A stretch of 64,000 nucleotides of DNA from Roseobacter fucihabitans (GCF_014337925.2 NZ_CP143423.1:402501-466500); one strand, 5' to 3'; shown: positions 17,346-26,925, counted from the first letter of the stretch. Notes: generated from the letters alone by a model not told the origin. Numbers and translations are program-made.

Positions 17346-19141
17346 GCAAGAAAATCGACATAAAAGACCTACGGTCGCGCAAGTGGTTCATGAACCCGGA
17401 CAACCCGGAAATGACCGCGCTTTATCTGGAGCGGTACCTAAATTACGGGCTGACGCGCGCCGAATTGCAATCCGGCAAACCGATCATCGGGATTGCGCAG
17501 ACGGGTAGCGATCTTTCTCCCTGCAACCGTCACCATCTGGAACTGACCAAACGTGTGCGCGACGGGATCATTGCGGCGGGCGGGACCTGTATCGAAGTGC
17601 CGGTGCACCCCATTCAGGAAACCGGCAAGCGCCCGACGGCGATGTTAGATCGTAACCTCGCCTATCTGTCCTTGGTTGAGACGCTCTTTGGCTACCCGCT
17701 GGACGGCGTGGTGCTGAACATCGGCTGCGACAAGACCACGCCTGCACTGTTGATGGCGGCGGCGACGGTGAATATTCCGGCGGTGGCTTTGTCTGTCGGG
17801 CCGATGCTGAATGGTTGGTTTAGGGGCGAGCGTACGGGCTCCGGCACCATCGTGTGGAAAGCCCGCGAAATGCTGGCGGCGGGTGAGATTGATGACGATG
17901 GGTTCATGGAACTTGTCGCCTCTTCCGCGCCTTCGGTTGGGTATTGCAACACGATGGGGACGGCGACGACGATGAACTCGCTGGCCGAAGCCCTGGGCAT
18001 GCAATTGCCCGGATCGGCGGCTATTCCGGCCCCATATCGCGAGCGGGGGCAGATCAGCTATGAAACCGGGCGGCGGATTGTCGAGATGGTCTGGGAAGAC
18101 CTGCGCCCCTCGCAGATCATGACACGCGAAGCCTTTGAAAATGCCATCGTGATCAATTCCGCGATCGGCGGGTCGACCAACGCGCCGATCCACCTCAATG
18201 GGATTGCGCGGCATCTGAATGTGCCTTTGGACAATAATGACTGGCAAAAAATCGGTCATGATGTGCCGCTATTGGTGAACCTTCAGCCCGCTGGCGAATA
18301 CCTTGGCGAGGATTATCAGCATGCAGGTGGCGTCCCCGCCGTGGTCGGTGAACTGATGGAAGCCGGTCTGTTGCCGCATCCGGGTGCAATGACCGCGAAT
18401 GGCAAGACAATGGGCGAGAATTGCGCGGCGCGGCGCAGCGAGGACACCAAGGTGATCAAACCCGTTTCCGATCCGCTGAAAGCGCAGGCGGGGTTTATCA
18501 ACCTGACAGGCAATTTGTTTGACAGCGCAATCATGAAAACCAGCGTGATCAGCCCGAATTTCCGCGCCAAATACCTCTCCAACCCTGATGATATGAACGC
18601 CTTTGAAGGGCGCGCGGTGGTGTTTGACGGGCCGGAGGATTTTCATCACCGCATTGATGATCCCGCCGAGAATATTGACGAAAAAAGCGTGCTTTTCATG
18701 CGCGGTGCCGGGCCCAAGGGGTATCCGGGCGGGGCGGAGGTCGTGAACATGCGCCCGCCTTCCTATCTGATCAAAAAGGGTGTCGAGGCTCTGCCCTGCA
18801 TCGGGGACGGGCGGCAGTCGGGCACTTCGGGCAGCCCGTCAATCTTGAACGCCTCGCCTGAGGCGGCGGATGGGGGTGGCCTTGCGTTGCTCCAGACCGG
18901 TGATACGGTGCGCATTGATTTGACCAAATGTACGGCTGACATGTTGGTGCCGCTGGATGAATTGGCCGAACGGGCGCGGGTCCTGCTGGCGGCCGGGGGC
19001 TATGAGGTCCCTGAAAACCAATCGCCCTGGCAACAGTATTTCCGCGAGAAAGTAGGTCGGTTTGATCAGGGCATGATCCTTGAGGATGCCGATAAATATC
19101 AAGATATTGCGCGCAAGTTCATGCCGCGCGACAACCACTAA
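17342..19141 (+). CDS. IlvD/Edd-family sugar-acid dehydratase
   Basis: Dehydratase of 599 residues, L-arabinonate/D-xylonate dehydratase type. The three Cys that hold the iron-sulfur cluster are seen in [21 protein letters not shown] and [14 protein letters not shown]. The C-terminal domain has [17 protein letters not shown] and [22 protein letters not shown]. The reaction is loss of water from an aldonate to give a 2-keto-3-deoxy aldonate. The start is ATG at 17342 overlapping the SDR stop, giving [16 protein letters not shown]; the in-frame codons upstream belong to the SDR gene. Pentonate versus hexonate specificity cannot be decided by eye. Confidence 0.93.
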   Translation: MSKKIDIKDLRSRKWFMNPDNPEMTALYLERYLNYGLTRAELQSGKPIIGIAQTGSDLSPCNRHHLELTKRVRDGIIAAGGTCIEVPVHPIQETGKRPTAMLDRNLAYLSLVETLFGYPLDGVVLNIGCDKTTPALLMAAATVNIPAVALSVGPMLNGWFRGERTGSGTIVWKAREMLAAGEIDDDGFMELVASSAPSVGYCNTMGTATTMNSLAEALGMQLPGSAAIPAPYRERGQISYETGRRIVEMVWEDLRPSQIMTREAFENAIVINSAIGGSTNAPIHLNGIARHLNVPLDNNDWQKIGHDVPLLVNLQPAGEYLGEDYQHAGGVPAVVGELMEAGLLPHPGAMTANGKTMGENCAARRSEDTKVIKPVSDPLKAQAGFINLTGNLFDSAIMKTSVISPNFRAKYLSNPDDMNAFEGRAVVFDGPEDFHHRIDDPAENIDEKSVLFMRGAGPKGYPGGAEVVNMRPPSYLIKKGVEALPCIGDGRQSGTSGSPSILNASPEAADGGGLALLQTGDTVRIDLTKCTADMLVPLDELAERARVLLAAGGYEVPENQSPWQQYFREKVGRFDQGMILEDADKYQDIARKFMPRDNH

Positions 19142-19152
19142 GAGGGATACAG

Positions 19153-20001
19153 ATGAAACTTGTACGTTATGGCGCGATCGGCGCGGAAAAACCTGGAATG
19201 CTGGATGCGGAAGGCACGCTGCGCGATCTGTCGGCCCATGTAAGCGATATTGCGGGGGATGCGCTGTCCGATGTGGGTCTGGCAAAGCTGCGCGCGATTG
19301 ATCCTGCCACGCTGCCCGCGGTGGCGGGCTCTCCGCGCATCGGGGCTTGTGTTGGTAACATCGGCAAATTCATGTGTATCGGCCTGAACTATTCCGATCA
19401 CGCGGCGGAAACAGGCGCGGAAATCCCCAAGCATCCGATCCTGTTCTTCAAGGCAAATTCCGCCGTGGTCGGACCCAATGACGATGTCTCGATGCCGCGC
19501 GGTTCAACCAATACCGATTGGGAAGTGGAGCTGGGCGTCGTGATCGGCACCAAGGCGAAATACGTCAGCAAAGAGAACGCGCTGGATCATGTTGCTGGCT
19601 ATTGCGTGATCAATGACGTCTCCGAGCGGCATTTCCAGACGCAATTGACCGGGCAATGGACCAAGGGGAAATCCTGCGACACCTTCGGCCCGACCGGGCC
19701 GTGGCTGGTGACGCGCGATGAAGTGGCTGACCCGCAAAACCTCGCGATGAGCCTCGATGTGAACGGCAAGCGGATGCAGACCGGCAATACGTCGACGATG
19801 ATTTTCACCGTGGCCGAAATCATCGAACATCTGTCGGGGTTGATGACGCTGCATCCGGGTGACGTCATTACGACCGGCACCCCCCCCGGTGTGGGCATGG
19901 GTATGAAGCCAAAGCCGGTCTACCTGAAAAAAGGGGACGTGATGGAATTGACGATTGAAGGTCTCGGCCAGCAGCGCCAGACCGTTACGGAGGACGCATA
20001 A
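19153..20001 (+). CDS. fumarylacetoacetate hydrolase-family protein, 2,4-diketo-3-deoxy-L-fuconate hydrolase-like
   Basis: FAH-family enzyme of 282 residues. Residues about 75-280 form the FAH fold: CIGLNYSDHAAETG, WEVELGVVIG (metal-binding Glu), GYCVINDVSERHFQ, KSCDTFGPTGPWLV and TGTPPGVGMGM. In context the best fit is hydrolysis of a 2,4-diketo-3-deoxy acid to pyruvate plus a hydroxy acid (lactate from a 6-deoxy acid, glycolate from a pentonate). The family also includes ureidoglycolate lyase-annotated members. It follows the dehydratase by 11 bp with GAGGGA upstream, and its TAA is directly followed by the next ATG. Confidence 0.88.
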   Translation: MKLVRYGAIGAEKPGMLDAEGTLRDLSAHVSDIAGDALSDVGLAKLRAIDPATLPAVAGSPRIGACVGNIGKFMCIGLNYSDHAAETGAEIPKHPILFFKANSAVVGPNDDVSMPRGSTNTDWEVELGVVIGTKAKYVSKENALDHVAGYCVINDVSERHFQTQLTGQWTKGKSCDTFGPTGPWLVTRDEVADPQNLAMSLDVNGKRMQTGNTSTMIFTVAEIIEHLSGLMTLHPGDVITTGTPPGVGMGMKPKPVYLKKGDVMELTIEGLGQQRQTVTEDA

Positions 20002-20952
20002 ATGGCGGAACTGTTTCTGATTGGCAGCGCAACGGACATCATGCTGGAACGGTTGGGGGAGAAATTCACCATTCACCGGGCTAAGGATATGGATGACCCA
20101 CAAACCTGGCTGGATGAGCATGGCGCAAAGATCACCTATGTTGGCACCAATGGTCATGACGGGGTGAAGCCCGCTTTCATGGCGGCGATGCCGAACCTCA
20201 AGGCGATCAGCTGTTACGGGGTCGGCTATGATGCCATCGACACGGATGCCGCGCGCGCCAAGGGCGTTGTGGTCACCCATACGCCCAATGTGTTGAACGC
20301 TGAAGTGGCGACCACGGCCGTTTTGCTGATGCTGTCATGCTACCGCGAGGTGCTGCGCGATGATGCCTACGTGCGCGCGGGCCGTTGGGAGGCCGAGGGT
20401 AATGCGCCGTTGACGCGTTCTGCGGATGGGCAGACGGTCGGTATTCTGGGTCTGGGCCGGATTGGTCAGGCGATAGCGGATAAACTGGCCCCTTTTGGCA
20501 CCAGCATTGTCTATCACTCGCGCAGCAAGAAGGACGTCGATTACAAATATTACGACAACCTGACGGCGATGGCCCGCGATGTGGATACGTTGATCTGTAT
20601 CACGCCGGGCGGGGCGTCGACCAACAAGATCGTGAACCGCGAGGTCATGGATGCATTGGGGCCGCAAGGCACGCTGATCAACGTCAGCCGTGGGTCGGTC
20701 GTGGACGAGGCCGCGATGATTTCGGCTTTGCAGGACGGTCGTTTGGGTTGGGCCGGGCTCGATGTCTTTGAGGCGGAACCGAAAGTTCCCGAGGCTCTGC
20801 GCGCGCTCAGCAACGTGGTGCTCTTGCCCCACGTCGGCAGCGCGACACATGAAACCCGTGCCGCTATGGGGGCGCTGACGGTGGATAACCTGTTGCAACA
20901 TCTGGAGAACGGCACGGTGATCAGCCCGGTGCCCGAATGCGCGGACATGTAA
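20002..20952 (+). CDS. D-isomer-specific 2-hydroxyacid dehydrogenase
   Basis: NAD(P)-dependent dehydrogenase of 316 residues, glyoxylate/hydroxypyruvate reductase type. The Rossmann loop is [16 protein letters not shown] (about 145-160), followed by catalytic residues in [10 protein letters not shown] (Arg), DVFEAEP (Glu) and [12 protein letters not shown] (His). Its start immediately abuts the FAH stop, so it is in the same operon. It could reduce glyoxylate or another 2-oxo acid released downstream of the hydrolase, or oxidise the hydroxy acid product. Confidence 0.9.
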   Translation: MAELFLIGSATDIMLERLGEKFTIHRAKDMDDPQTWLDEHGAKITYVGTNGHDGVKPAFMAAMPNLKAISCYGVGYDAIDTDAARAKGVVVTHTPNVLNAEVATTAVLLMLSCYREVLRDDAYVRAGRWEAEGNAPLTRSADGQTVGILGLGRIGQAIADKLAPFGTSIVYHSRSKKDVDYKYYDNLTAMARDVDTLICITPGGASTNKIVNREVMDALGPQGTLINVSRGSVVDEAAMISALQDGRLGWAGLDVFEAEPKVPEALRALSNVVLLPHVGSATHETRAAMGALTVDNLLQHLENGTVISPVPECADM

Positions 20953-20956
20953 CGCC

Positions 20957-22051
20957 ATAACCAGGATCGCCGCCGTCAAAGCGCGCCTGTTCAACATCCC
21001 GCTCGATGAGGTGCTGCTGGATGCCAAGCACGGCAGTCACAGCCATTTCCACTTGATCACGGTGACGATCACGCTGGAAGATGGGCGCGAGGCAACCGGC
21101 TACACCTACAACGGTGGGCGCGGCGGGCATGCGACGGCGGCGATGATTGATCATGACCTTGCCCCCTTTCTGGTGGGGCAGGAGTGCGAGGACATCGAGG
21201 CGCTCTATGACGCGATGCAATGGCACATGCATTACGTCGGACGTGGCGGGATTGTGAGTTTTGCGATTTCAGCCGTGGATATCGCGCTATGGGATTTGCG
21301 ATGCAAGGCCGCGGGTCAGCCGTTGTGGCAAATGGTTGGAGGGGTCGGTAAAACCTGCAAGGCTTACGGCGGCGGAATTGATCTGGGCTACCCGTTGCCT
21401 AAATTGTTGTCCCATGTGCAGGCCTATCTGGATGCCGGGCTCAACGGCGTCAAGATCAAGATCGGCCAACCAACGCAAGCCGAGGATGTGGCGCGGATTC
21501 GCGCGGTACGCCGACAGATTGGGCCGGATGTGGCCTTCATGATTGACGCGAATTACGCAATGACCGTGCCGCAGGCGATCTCGCTTGCCAATGCCGTCAA
21601 GGATCAGAATATTCTATGGTTCGAGGAACCGATTATCCCGGATGATTATCCCGGATATGCCCAGATCACGCACGCCTCGGGGATGGCCGTGGCCCAGGGC
21701 GAAAACCTGCATACGATCCATGAGTTTGAAATGGCGCTGGCGCAAGGCGACTTGGGATACATCCAACCGGATGCATCCAATTGCGGTGGCATTACGGGAT
21801 GGTTGCAGGTTGCGGAAGTATCAAGGAAAGCAGGCGTTCCGCTGTGCAGCCATGGCATGCAGGAGTTACACGTCAGCCTGATGGCCTCGCAGCCCCACGC
21901 GGGTTGGATGGAAATCCATAGTTTCCCAATTGATCATTACACAACGCGCCCATTGGTCGTGACGGATCACCGGGCGGTTGCGCCCGATGATCCCGGTATC
22001 GGTGTCACGTTTGAATGGGGGCAACTGAAACCGTTCGATATTACGGTATGA
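20957..22051 (+). CDS. mandelate racemase/muconate lactonizing enzyme-family sugar-acid dehydratase; start codon anomalous
   Basis: Enolase-superfamily enzyme of ~364 residues. The barrel shows KIKIGQP (KxK catalytic Lys), DANYAM (Asp ligand), FEEPI (Glu ligand), QGEN (Glu ligand), QPDASNCGG and CSHGMQE (Asp-His dyad), the layout of acid-sugar dehydratases such as L-talarate/galactarate or L-fuconate dehydratase. The first conventional start in frame is GTG at 21011, but the 18 codons before it read as a normal family N terminus ([17 protein letters not shown]) and begin with ATA at 20957, four bases after the preceding stop. I therefore place the start at ATA, a rare initiator or a mutated ATG. 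Last gene of the plus-strand operon. Confidence 0.85.
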   Translation: MTRIAAVKARLFNIPLDEVLLDAKHGSHSHFHLITVTITLEDGREATGYTYNGGRGGHATAAMIDHDLAPFLVGQECEDIEALYDAMQWHMHYVGRGGIVSFAISAVDIALWDLRCKAAGQPLWQMVGGVGKTCKAYGGGIDLGYPLPKLLSHVQAYLDAGLNGVKIKIGQPTQAEDVARIRAVRRQIGPDVAFMIDANYAMTVPQAISLANAVKDQNILWFEEPIIPDDYPGYAQITHASGMAVAQGENLHTIHEFEMALAQGDLGYIQPDASNCGGITGWLQVAEVSRKAGVPLCSHGMQELHVSLMASQPHAGWMEIHSFPIDHYTTRPLVVTDHRAVAPDDPGIGVTFEWGQLKPFDITV

Positions 22052-22085
22052 TTGCCTATCGCGTTTGCGGAAAGACCTTAGTCGA

Positions 22086-22122
22086 TTAACCCTGCCCGAA
22101 ATCAAATATCCCGACGGGTTAA
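22086..22122. terminator. weak inverted repeat between convergent genes
   Basis: TTAACCC at 22086-22092 pairs with GGGTTAA at 22116-22122 across a 23-base loop, between the convergent enolase-family gene and chrR. There is no clear T run, so a terminator role is only suggested by position. Confidence 0.25.
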
Positions 22123-22158
22123 ATGATAGATCGTATTTCAGATATTCCGGGAAACGCT

Positions 22159-22818
22159 TTAAATACGCAGGAAACGTTGCGCGATTTTTGGCAGTAACGA
22201 ATCAAACTGCAAAGGCGCATCCGTGACCGCGAGGCAGATGCAATCCTCGTGGATGTCCGCGACGGGCGTGTGATGCATATTACTATCCGCCGTCTCCACG
22301 TCGCCGCGCGCGAAATAGCCGTCCTCATCCTGGAAAGCACCCTGCAACACCATGGTCATTTCGGTTCCGCGGTGGCCGTGGTCAGGCATCGCCATGCCCG
22401 CCGGGATCAACAGCAACCTTGCGGAGGCGTCTTTTGACGTCGGCAGGATCGCCTGTTTCACACCCATGCCAACGGGTTTCCAGCGGATCGCGTTAAGATC
22501 ACCGCCGACATAATCGCGCAGGGGTTTTGGCAAAACCGGACATGCGACGCTTGTCGTCTCGGGCGTTTCTACAGGACCGCCAGAGATCAATGCCAGGGTA
22601 GCCTCCAGACTGTTACGGCGCAGCGCTGTGCCTGCGTGCGCGTCGATATGCTCCAGCATCTCGCCGCCAAGGGCATCAAAGCTCTCGGCCTGCGCGCGAC
22701 AGGTGTCACATAGCGACAAATGTGTCGCAACCATCAAACTGAACGCTTCGGGCAGCGTCCCGGCGGAATAGGCCATGAGGATGGTGTCATCAAGGTGGTG
22801 CTTAATTGACTCGGTCAT
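22159..22818 (-). CDS. chrR: ChrR-family zinc anti-sigma factor
   Basis: Anti-sigma factor for RpoE, 219 residues. The N-terminal zinc anti-sigma domain (about 1-85) includes the His-Cys-Cys cluster in THLSLCDTC, and the C-terminal half (about 100-195) is a cupin with DHGHRGTEMTMVLQG and a metal-binding His/Glu set. In Rhodobacter sphaeroides ChrR holds RpoE inactive until singlet oxygen. ATG at 22818 is chosen because it gives the family start MTESIKHH; a GTG at 22830 overlapping the rpoE stop would add four residues. Co-transcribed with rpoE. Confidence 0.92.
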   Translation of the reverse strand: MTESIKHHLDDTILMAYSAGTLPEAFSLMVATHLSLCDTCRAQAESFDALGGEMLEHIDAHAGTALRRNSLEATLALISGGPVETPETTSVACPVLPKPLRDYVGGDLNAIRWKPVGMGVKQAILPTSKDASARLLLIPAGMAMPDHGHRGTEMTMVLQGAFQDEDGYFARGDVETADSNMHHTPVADIHEDCICLAVTDAPLQFDSLLPKIAQRFLRI

Positions 22819-22826
22819 ATTACCAT

Positions 22827-23378
22827 TCACTTCATTGCGTGACGCAGGCGTTCCAGCGCCAGACGAATTCTAGACTTGATCGTGCCGAGCGGCAGACCGG
22901 TTTGAGCGGCGATTTCGCTATGGGTCAAATCCCCAAAATACGCCTTTTCGATCAACTCCCTCTGGGCTTGCGGCAATTCAGCAAGGGCCGTGCCCAATAG
23001 TTCCGTTTCTTGTTGTAGAGTCAGGATATCCGCCTGATCGGGTTCTTCCTCGGGGCCCCATGTGAGGTCTTCGGGCTCCGGCCTTCGTTGTTTGCGCAAC
23101 AGGTCGATCTTGCGATTTCGCGCAATCGTAAAAATCCACGTTGCAACGGAGGCCCGCGTCGGATCGAACTGGTGAGCCTTGTGCCACAGCGTCGCCATAA
23201 CGTCTTGCGCGCATTCTTCCGCCAGCGACGCATCCGCACCGGATTTGATCAAAAACCCTTTTACGCGGGGCGCAAAATGGGCAAACAAATCGGCAAAAGC
23301 GGCGGTATCCTTTTGATCCCTGATCCGCACAACATGCTCCACCCATAAAAGTCGTTTGGGTTCAATCTTTACGTTCAC
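22827..23378 (-). CDS. rpoE: ECF sigma factor RpoE (singlet-oxygen response)
   Basis: Extracytoplasmic-function sigma factor of about 183 residues. Region 2 holds ECAQDVMATLWHKAHQFDP and WIFTIARNRKIDLLRKQRRPE; region 4 holds LPQAQRELIEKAYFGDLTHSEIAAQTGLPLGTIKSRIRLALERLR. Together with the adjacent chrR gene this is the RpoE-ChrR pair of the Rhodobacter singlet-oxygen response. The frame is open to 23549, but a promoter at 23488-23517 means transcription begins near 23480, so the start must lie downstream; GTG at 23378 gives a normal ECF length. ATG at 23474 is the alternative. Confidence 0.9.
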   Translation of the reverse strand: MNVKIEPKRLLWVEHVVRIRDQKDTAAFADLFAHFAPRVKGFLIKSGADASLAEECAQDVMATLWHKAHQFDPTRASVATWIFTIARNRKIDLLRKQRRPEPEDLTWGPEEEPDQADILTLQQETELLGTALAELPQAQRELIEKAYFGDLTHSEIAAQTGLPLGTIKSRIRLALERLRHAMK

Positions 23379-23487
23379 GTCTCTTCGCCTGGTCCTTTCA
23401 GCCCGCGGTTCTTTCACCGCAGGATGTACGATTAAGCTGACTGCCGCCGCCTTTACAGCATCATGATTTGTCATTGATAACATGAAA

Positions 23488-23517
23488 ACGATACGGCGCA
23501 GTTGCATCACCGGATCA
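23488..23517 (-). promoter_or_regulatory. RpoE-type autoregulatory promoter of rpoE-chrR
   Basis: On the minus strand TGATCC (23517-23512) and TATCGT (23493-23488) are separated by 18 bp. TGATCC is the -35 element known for R. sphaeroides RpoE promoters. The site lies just upstream of the rpoE coding region, as expected for positive autoregulation. Confidence 0.7.
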
Positions 23518-23541
23518 AAAATAATTTGTTCTGACGCAGAT

Positions 23542-23571
23542 GCATCCACTTTGCAGGGCGCATCGTATAAA
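23542..23571 (+). promoter_or_regulatory. RpoE-like promoter of the divergent singlet-oxygen operon
   Basis: On the plus strand GCATCC (23542-23547) and TATAAA (23566-23571) are separated by 18 bp, with CG directly before TAT as in the rpoE promoter on the other strand. The -35 matches TGATCC in four of six positions. It would start transcription near 23578, 28 bases before the first ATG of the operon. Confidence 0.55.
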
Positions 23572-23605
23572 AGACAATGAGACCAGCAAGACCGGAACCG
23601 TTTTT

Positions 23606-24934
23606 ATGCCCTTCGAAGCCCTGGCATCAGGCCTCTATTCTCCCGATCCAACCTCCAGACAACCGCAGAAAATCGCCATCATAGGGGGGGGCATATCCGG
23701 TATGGGCGCCGCTTTTATGCTGGGTCGAAACCATAATGTGTCTCTCTTTGAAGCCGAGACCCGTTTGGGCGGGCATGCCCGGACCGTTATGGCGGGCAAG
23801 AACGGCGATCAGCCCGTGGATACAGGGTTTATCGTATTCAACCACGAGAATTACCCCTTTATGTCGGCATTATTCGAGCAACTCGAGGTGCCCGTGGTGG
23901 CCTCGAACATGAGCTTTGGAGCCTCTATTGATGGTGGACGGCTCGAATATGCGCTGACCTCTCTGGATGCATTGTTCGCGCAACGGCGCAACGCGGTGAC
24001 GCCGGCTTTCCTAGGCATGGTGCGCGATATCTTGCGCTTCAACAAACACGCTCTGAGGATCGCGCAAGACCGTAGCCTGTCGCTTGGCGAATTTCTGCAA
24101 CAGCTTGGCACGGGTGACTGGTTTCGGGATTATTACATGCTGCCGCTCTCCGGTGCGATCTGGTCGACGCCGACCCAGAAAATCATGGATTTCCCCGCCC
24201 ACGCCATGGTGGCGTTTTTTAAGAACCACGCGCTCCTGGGCGTGAATGGTCAGCACCAGTGGTACACGGTTGAGGGCGGTTCGACGCAATATGTGCGCAG
24301 GCTGGAGGCGGCGTTGCGCGCGATGGGTGCCGATCTGCGGCTGGGCACAGATGTGCAATCGGTCACGCGCCAGCCAGGCGGCGTCATGATACGTGCGCAG
24401 GGCGGGGAGCCGGAGTTCTTCGATCATGTGATTTTTGCGACCCATTCGGATGATTCCCTGCGCCTTCTGGGGGACCCCTCACAGCAGGAGACCCGCGCGC
24501 TTGGCGCGATTGCCTATCAGCCCAACGATATCGTGCTGCATTGTGATACGCGGATCATGCCGAAACGTCGCAAGACCTGGGCCAGTTGGGTCTATACCGA
24601 GGATCAAGCGGCGAAATCCGATCGCATTGATTTGACGTACTGGATGAATTCGCTGCAACCCATTCCCCAGGACGATCTGCATTTCGTGACGCTCAACACG
24701 AAACGCACGATCCGCGAAGAGTGCATTTATGATGCGGTGACCCTGCGACATCCGGTCTATGATTTGCCGGCACTGGCGGCACAAAAAGAGATCACAGAGT
24801 TCAATGGCACGCAAAATACCTGGTTCTGCGGGGCCTGGATGAAAAATGGATTTCATGAAGACGGTTTGAGCAGTGCGGTTGATGTGGTGCGTGCTTTGGA
24901 CCGGATGTCGCAAGATCGTGTTGCCGCCGAATGA
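23606..24934 (+). CDS. FAD/NAD(P)-binding amine-oxidase-like oxidoreductase of the RpoE regulon
   Basis: Flavoprotein of 442 residues. IAIIGGGISGMGAAFML is the FAD-binding loop, LFEAETRLGGHARTV the GG motif, and NTWFCGAWMKNGFHEDGLSSAVDVV the C-terminal FAD contact. It corresponds by family and gene order to RSP1091 of R. sphaeroides, an RpoE-dependent gene; as I recall, work there assigns RSP1091 a role in methylated or furan fatty acid formation (possibly UfaD), which I state with limited certainty. ATG at 23606 is used because the inferred promoter rules out the GTG-like frame start at 23540. It overlaps the next gene as ATGA. Confidence 0.9.
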   Translation: MPFEALASGLYSPDPTSRQPQKIAIIGGGISGMGAAFMLGRNHNVSLFEAETRLGGHARTVMAGKNGDQPVDTGFIVFNHENYPFMSALFEQLEVPVVASNMSFGASIDGGRLEYALTSLDALFAQRRNAVTPAFLGMVRDILRFNKHALRIAQDRSLSLGEFLQQLGTGDWFRDYYMLPLSGAIWSTPTQKIMDFPAHAMVAFFKNHALLGVNGQHQWYTVEGGSTQYVRRLEAALRAMGADLRLGTDVQSVTRQPGGVMIRAQGGEPEFFDHVIFATHSDDSLRLLGDPSQQETRALGAIAYQPNDIVLHCDTRIMPKRRKTWASWVYTEDQAAKSDRIDLTYWMNSLQPIPQDDLHFVTLNTKRTIREECIYDAVTLRHPVYDLPALAAQKEITEFNGTQNTWFCGAWMKNGFHEDGLSSAVDVVRALDRMSQDRVAAE

Positions 24935-25689
24935 GCACAGCCGTCGATCATATCGCAGGCCAGACCTACCATGGTCGCAAGGGATCGGTGGAAAACGCGT
25001 TTCGCTATTCGGTGGATTACGTTTTGCTGGATGCGGAGGCCGAGGTGCAGACGCCCCGGCTATTCACGCGCAATGGCCGCGGTTTGACCTCTTTGCACGA
25101 TAGCGATCACGGCGGCGCGCCCAAACAGGGGCGCGGGGCCGTTTGGGTGCGTGACGTGCTGGAGCAACATCAGATTACAGGTGTGGAAAAGATCGAATTG
25201 CTCGCCCAGCCGCGCATGTTGGGCCATGTGTTCAATCCGGTCAGTTTCTGGCTGTGCCGCCGTGCGGACGGTGCCTTGATCACGGTCATCGCGGAGGTGA
25301 GCAATACGTTCGGGGATCGCCATTCCTATCTGTGTCACCATCCCGACCTTGCCCCGATCACACCGAGCGACACGCTGAGCGCGCAAAAGATATTCCACGT
25401 CTCCCCGTTTCAGCCCGTCGGCGGGGGGTATAGTTTCCGTTTCGACATCACCGATGAGCGTATCGGCATCTGGATCGATTACACGCGGGGGGACGGCGGG
25501 TTGATCGCCACATTGACCGGTAAACGGCGTGGCTTGAGCAACCGGTCGATCCTGGGATTTGCATTCAAACGGCCGTTTGGGGCGCGCCGGGTCGTGGCTT
25601 TGATCCATTGGCAGGCTTTCAAGCTATGGCTCAAGGGCGCAAGCTACCGCGCCCGCCCGACGCCCCCGAGCAAAGAGGTTTCGCGATGA
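24931..25689 (+). CDS. DUF1365 family protein
   Basis: Protein of 252 residues with the DUF1365 pattern: YHGRKGSVENAFRYSVDYVLLD near the start, HVFNPVSFWLCRRADG in the middle and KIFHVSPFQPVGGGYSFRF after it. Function is not established; the family nearly always sits beside the FAD amine-oxidase-like gene, as here, and the R. sphaeroides equivalent (RSP1090) is reported to affect ChrR turnover after singlet oxygen. Start and stop overlap the neighbouring genes by four bases (ATGA on both sides), so the three products are probably made in a fixed ratio. Confidence 0.9.
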   Translation: MSTAVDHIAGQTYHGRKGSVENAFRYSVDYVLLDAEAEVQTPRLFTRNGRGLTSLHDSDHGGAPKQGRGAVWVRDVLEQHQITGVEKIELLAQPRMLGHVFNPVSFWLCRRADGALITVIAEVSNTFGDRHSYLCHHPDLAPITPSDTLSAQKIFHVSPFQPVGGGYSFRFDITDERIGIWIDYTRGDGGLIATLTGKRRGLSNRSILGFAFKRPFGARRVVALIHWQAFKLWLKGASYRARPTPPSKEVSR

Positions 25690-26921
25690 GCACAGCGCGC
25701 GCGCGGATGCCAGCCTATTCTTTGTTTGCCGCCTTGCTCGCCGCGGCGGGCCTGCCGATCTATATCCACGCGCCGAAGTTTTATGTGGATGAATATGGCG
25801 TGTCGCTGGCATCCTTGGGGGCGATGCTTTTTGCTCTGCGTTTGCTGGATGTGGTACAGGATCCGTTACTGGCCCGGCTGTCCGAACGATTGCGCGATCA
25901 CCGTGCGGTGGCCGTCGCCATCGGGTGCGGCGTGATCGCATTGGCGATGGTGGGGCTCTTTGCCATACCGCCGCTGTTGCCCCCGCTCATCTGGTTCGCG
26001 CTGACCCTGACGCTGGTTTTTTCGGCCTTCAGTTTCCTGACCATCAACTTTTATGCGCAGGGCGTCATGAAAGGCACGCAATTGTCGGGCCAGGGGCATC
26101 TGCGGCTGGCGCGTTGGCGTGAAAGCGGTGCCCTCTTGGGGGTCTGTGCGGCATCGGTGGCCCCGGTGGCACTTGCGCCGGTGATGGTGTCGCCCTTTGC
26201 CGGGTTCGCCCTGGGGTTTGCGATCTTGGCGGTGGGGGCGGTGCATGCCATGCGCGGTGAATGGGGCACCAAGGGCCTCGCCCCGCCGACTGGTTTTGGT
26301 GTCGTGTTCCGCGACCCGCTTGCACGCCGCTTGCTTTTGATCGCCCTGATCAACGCAGCCCCGGTGGCCGTAAGTTCCACGCTTTTTCTGTTCTTCGTTG
26401 AAAGCCGTCTGCAAGCGCCGGGATATGAAGGCCCGCTGTTGCTCTTGTTCTTCCTGTCAGCAGCTATTGCCGCCCCGTTTTGGAGCAAGATGGCGGAGCG
26501 TTTCGGGGCCAAGGACGTGCTGATTCTTGCCATGGTACTGGCCATTTGCGCTTTTGGATTTACTTTAACGCTGGGATCCGGAGATTGGGCGCTGTTCGCC
26601 TTGGTATGTCTGGCGTCCGGCGCGACACTCGGGGCTGATCTGACCTTGCTGCCTGCCCTCTTTGCCAACCGTATGGCGCAGATTTCGCCCTCCGCGGCAG
26701 AGGGGTTTGGGCTCTGGTCTTTCGTGTCCAAACTGACGCTGGCTTTTGCTGCGGTTGCCATCCTGCCGGTATTGGAGCGGGCGGGCTTCGTGAGTGGGGC
26801 AGCCGTGGACAACCCGCCCGAGGCGCTGGCGCTTTTGGCGTTTTTATATGCGGCCGTCCCTTGTGTGTTGAAAATCGTTGCAATCGCCTTGTTGGCGATG
26901 ACCAATCTGAGAGAGGTCTGA
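25686..26921 (+). CDS. MFS transporter, GPH cation-symporter type
   Basis: Integral membrane protein of 411 residues with about 12 hydrophobic segments. The N-terminal part PIYIHAPKFYVDEYGVSLASLGAMLFALRLLDVVQDPLLARLSER contains the GPH/melibiose-type signature region with the conserved DP. The start is ATG at 25686 overlapping the DUF1365 stop; the frame open from 25608 lies inside that gene. Its counterpart is in the same place in the R. sphaeroides RpoE operon. The substrate is unknown; a lipid-related cargo is possible from the neighbours but is not shown by the sequence. Confidence 0.87.
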   Translation: MSTARARMPAYSLFAALLAAAGLPIYIHAPKFYVDEYGVSLASLGAMLFALRLLDVVQDPLLARLSERLRDHRAVAVAIGCGVIALAMVGLFAIPPLLPPLIWFALTLTLVFSAFSFLTINFYAQGVMKGTQLSGQGHLRLARWRESGALLGVCAASVAPVALAPVMVSPFAGFALGFAILAVGAVHAMRGEWGTKGLAPPTGFGVVFRDPLARRLLLIALINAAPVAVSSTLFLFFVESRLQAPGYEGPLLLLFFLSAAIAAPFWSKMAERFGAKDVLILAMVLAICAFGFTLTLGSGDWALFALVCLASGATLGADLTLLPALFANRMAQISPSAAEGFGLWSFVSKLTLAFAAVAILPVLERAGFVSGAAVDNPPEALALLAFLYAAVPCVLKIVAIALLAMTNLREV

Positions 26922-26925
26922 GGAG

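Noticed and set aside
25608-25685. N-terminal extension of the MFS transporter
   Set aside because: It lies inside the DUF1365 gene and would add a polar segment before the first helix; the ATGA overlap at 25686 is a better start.
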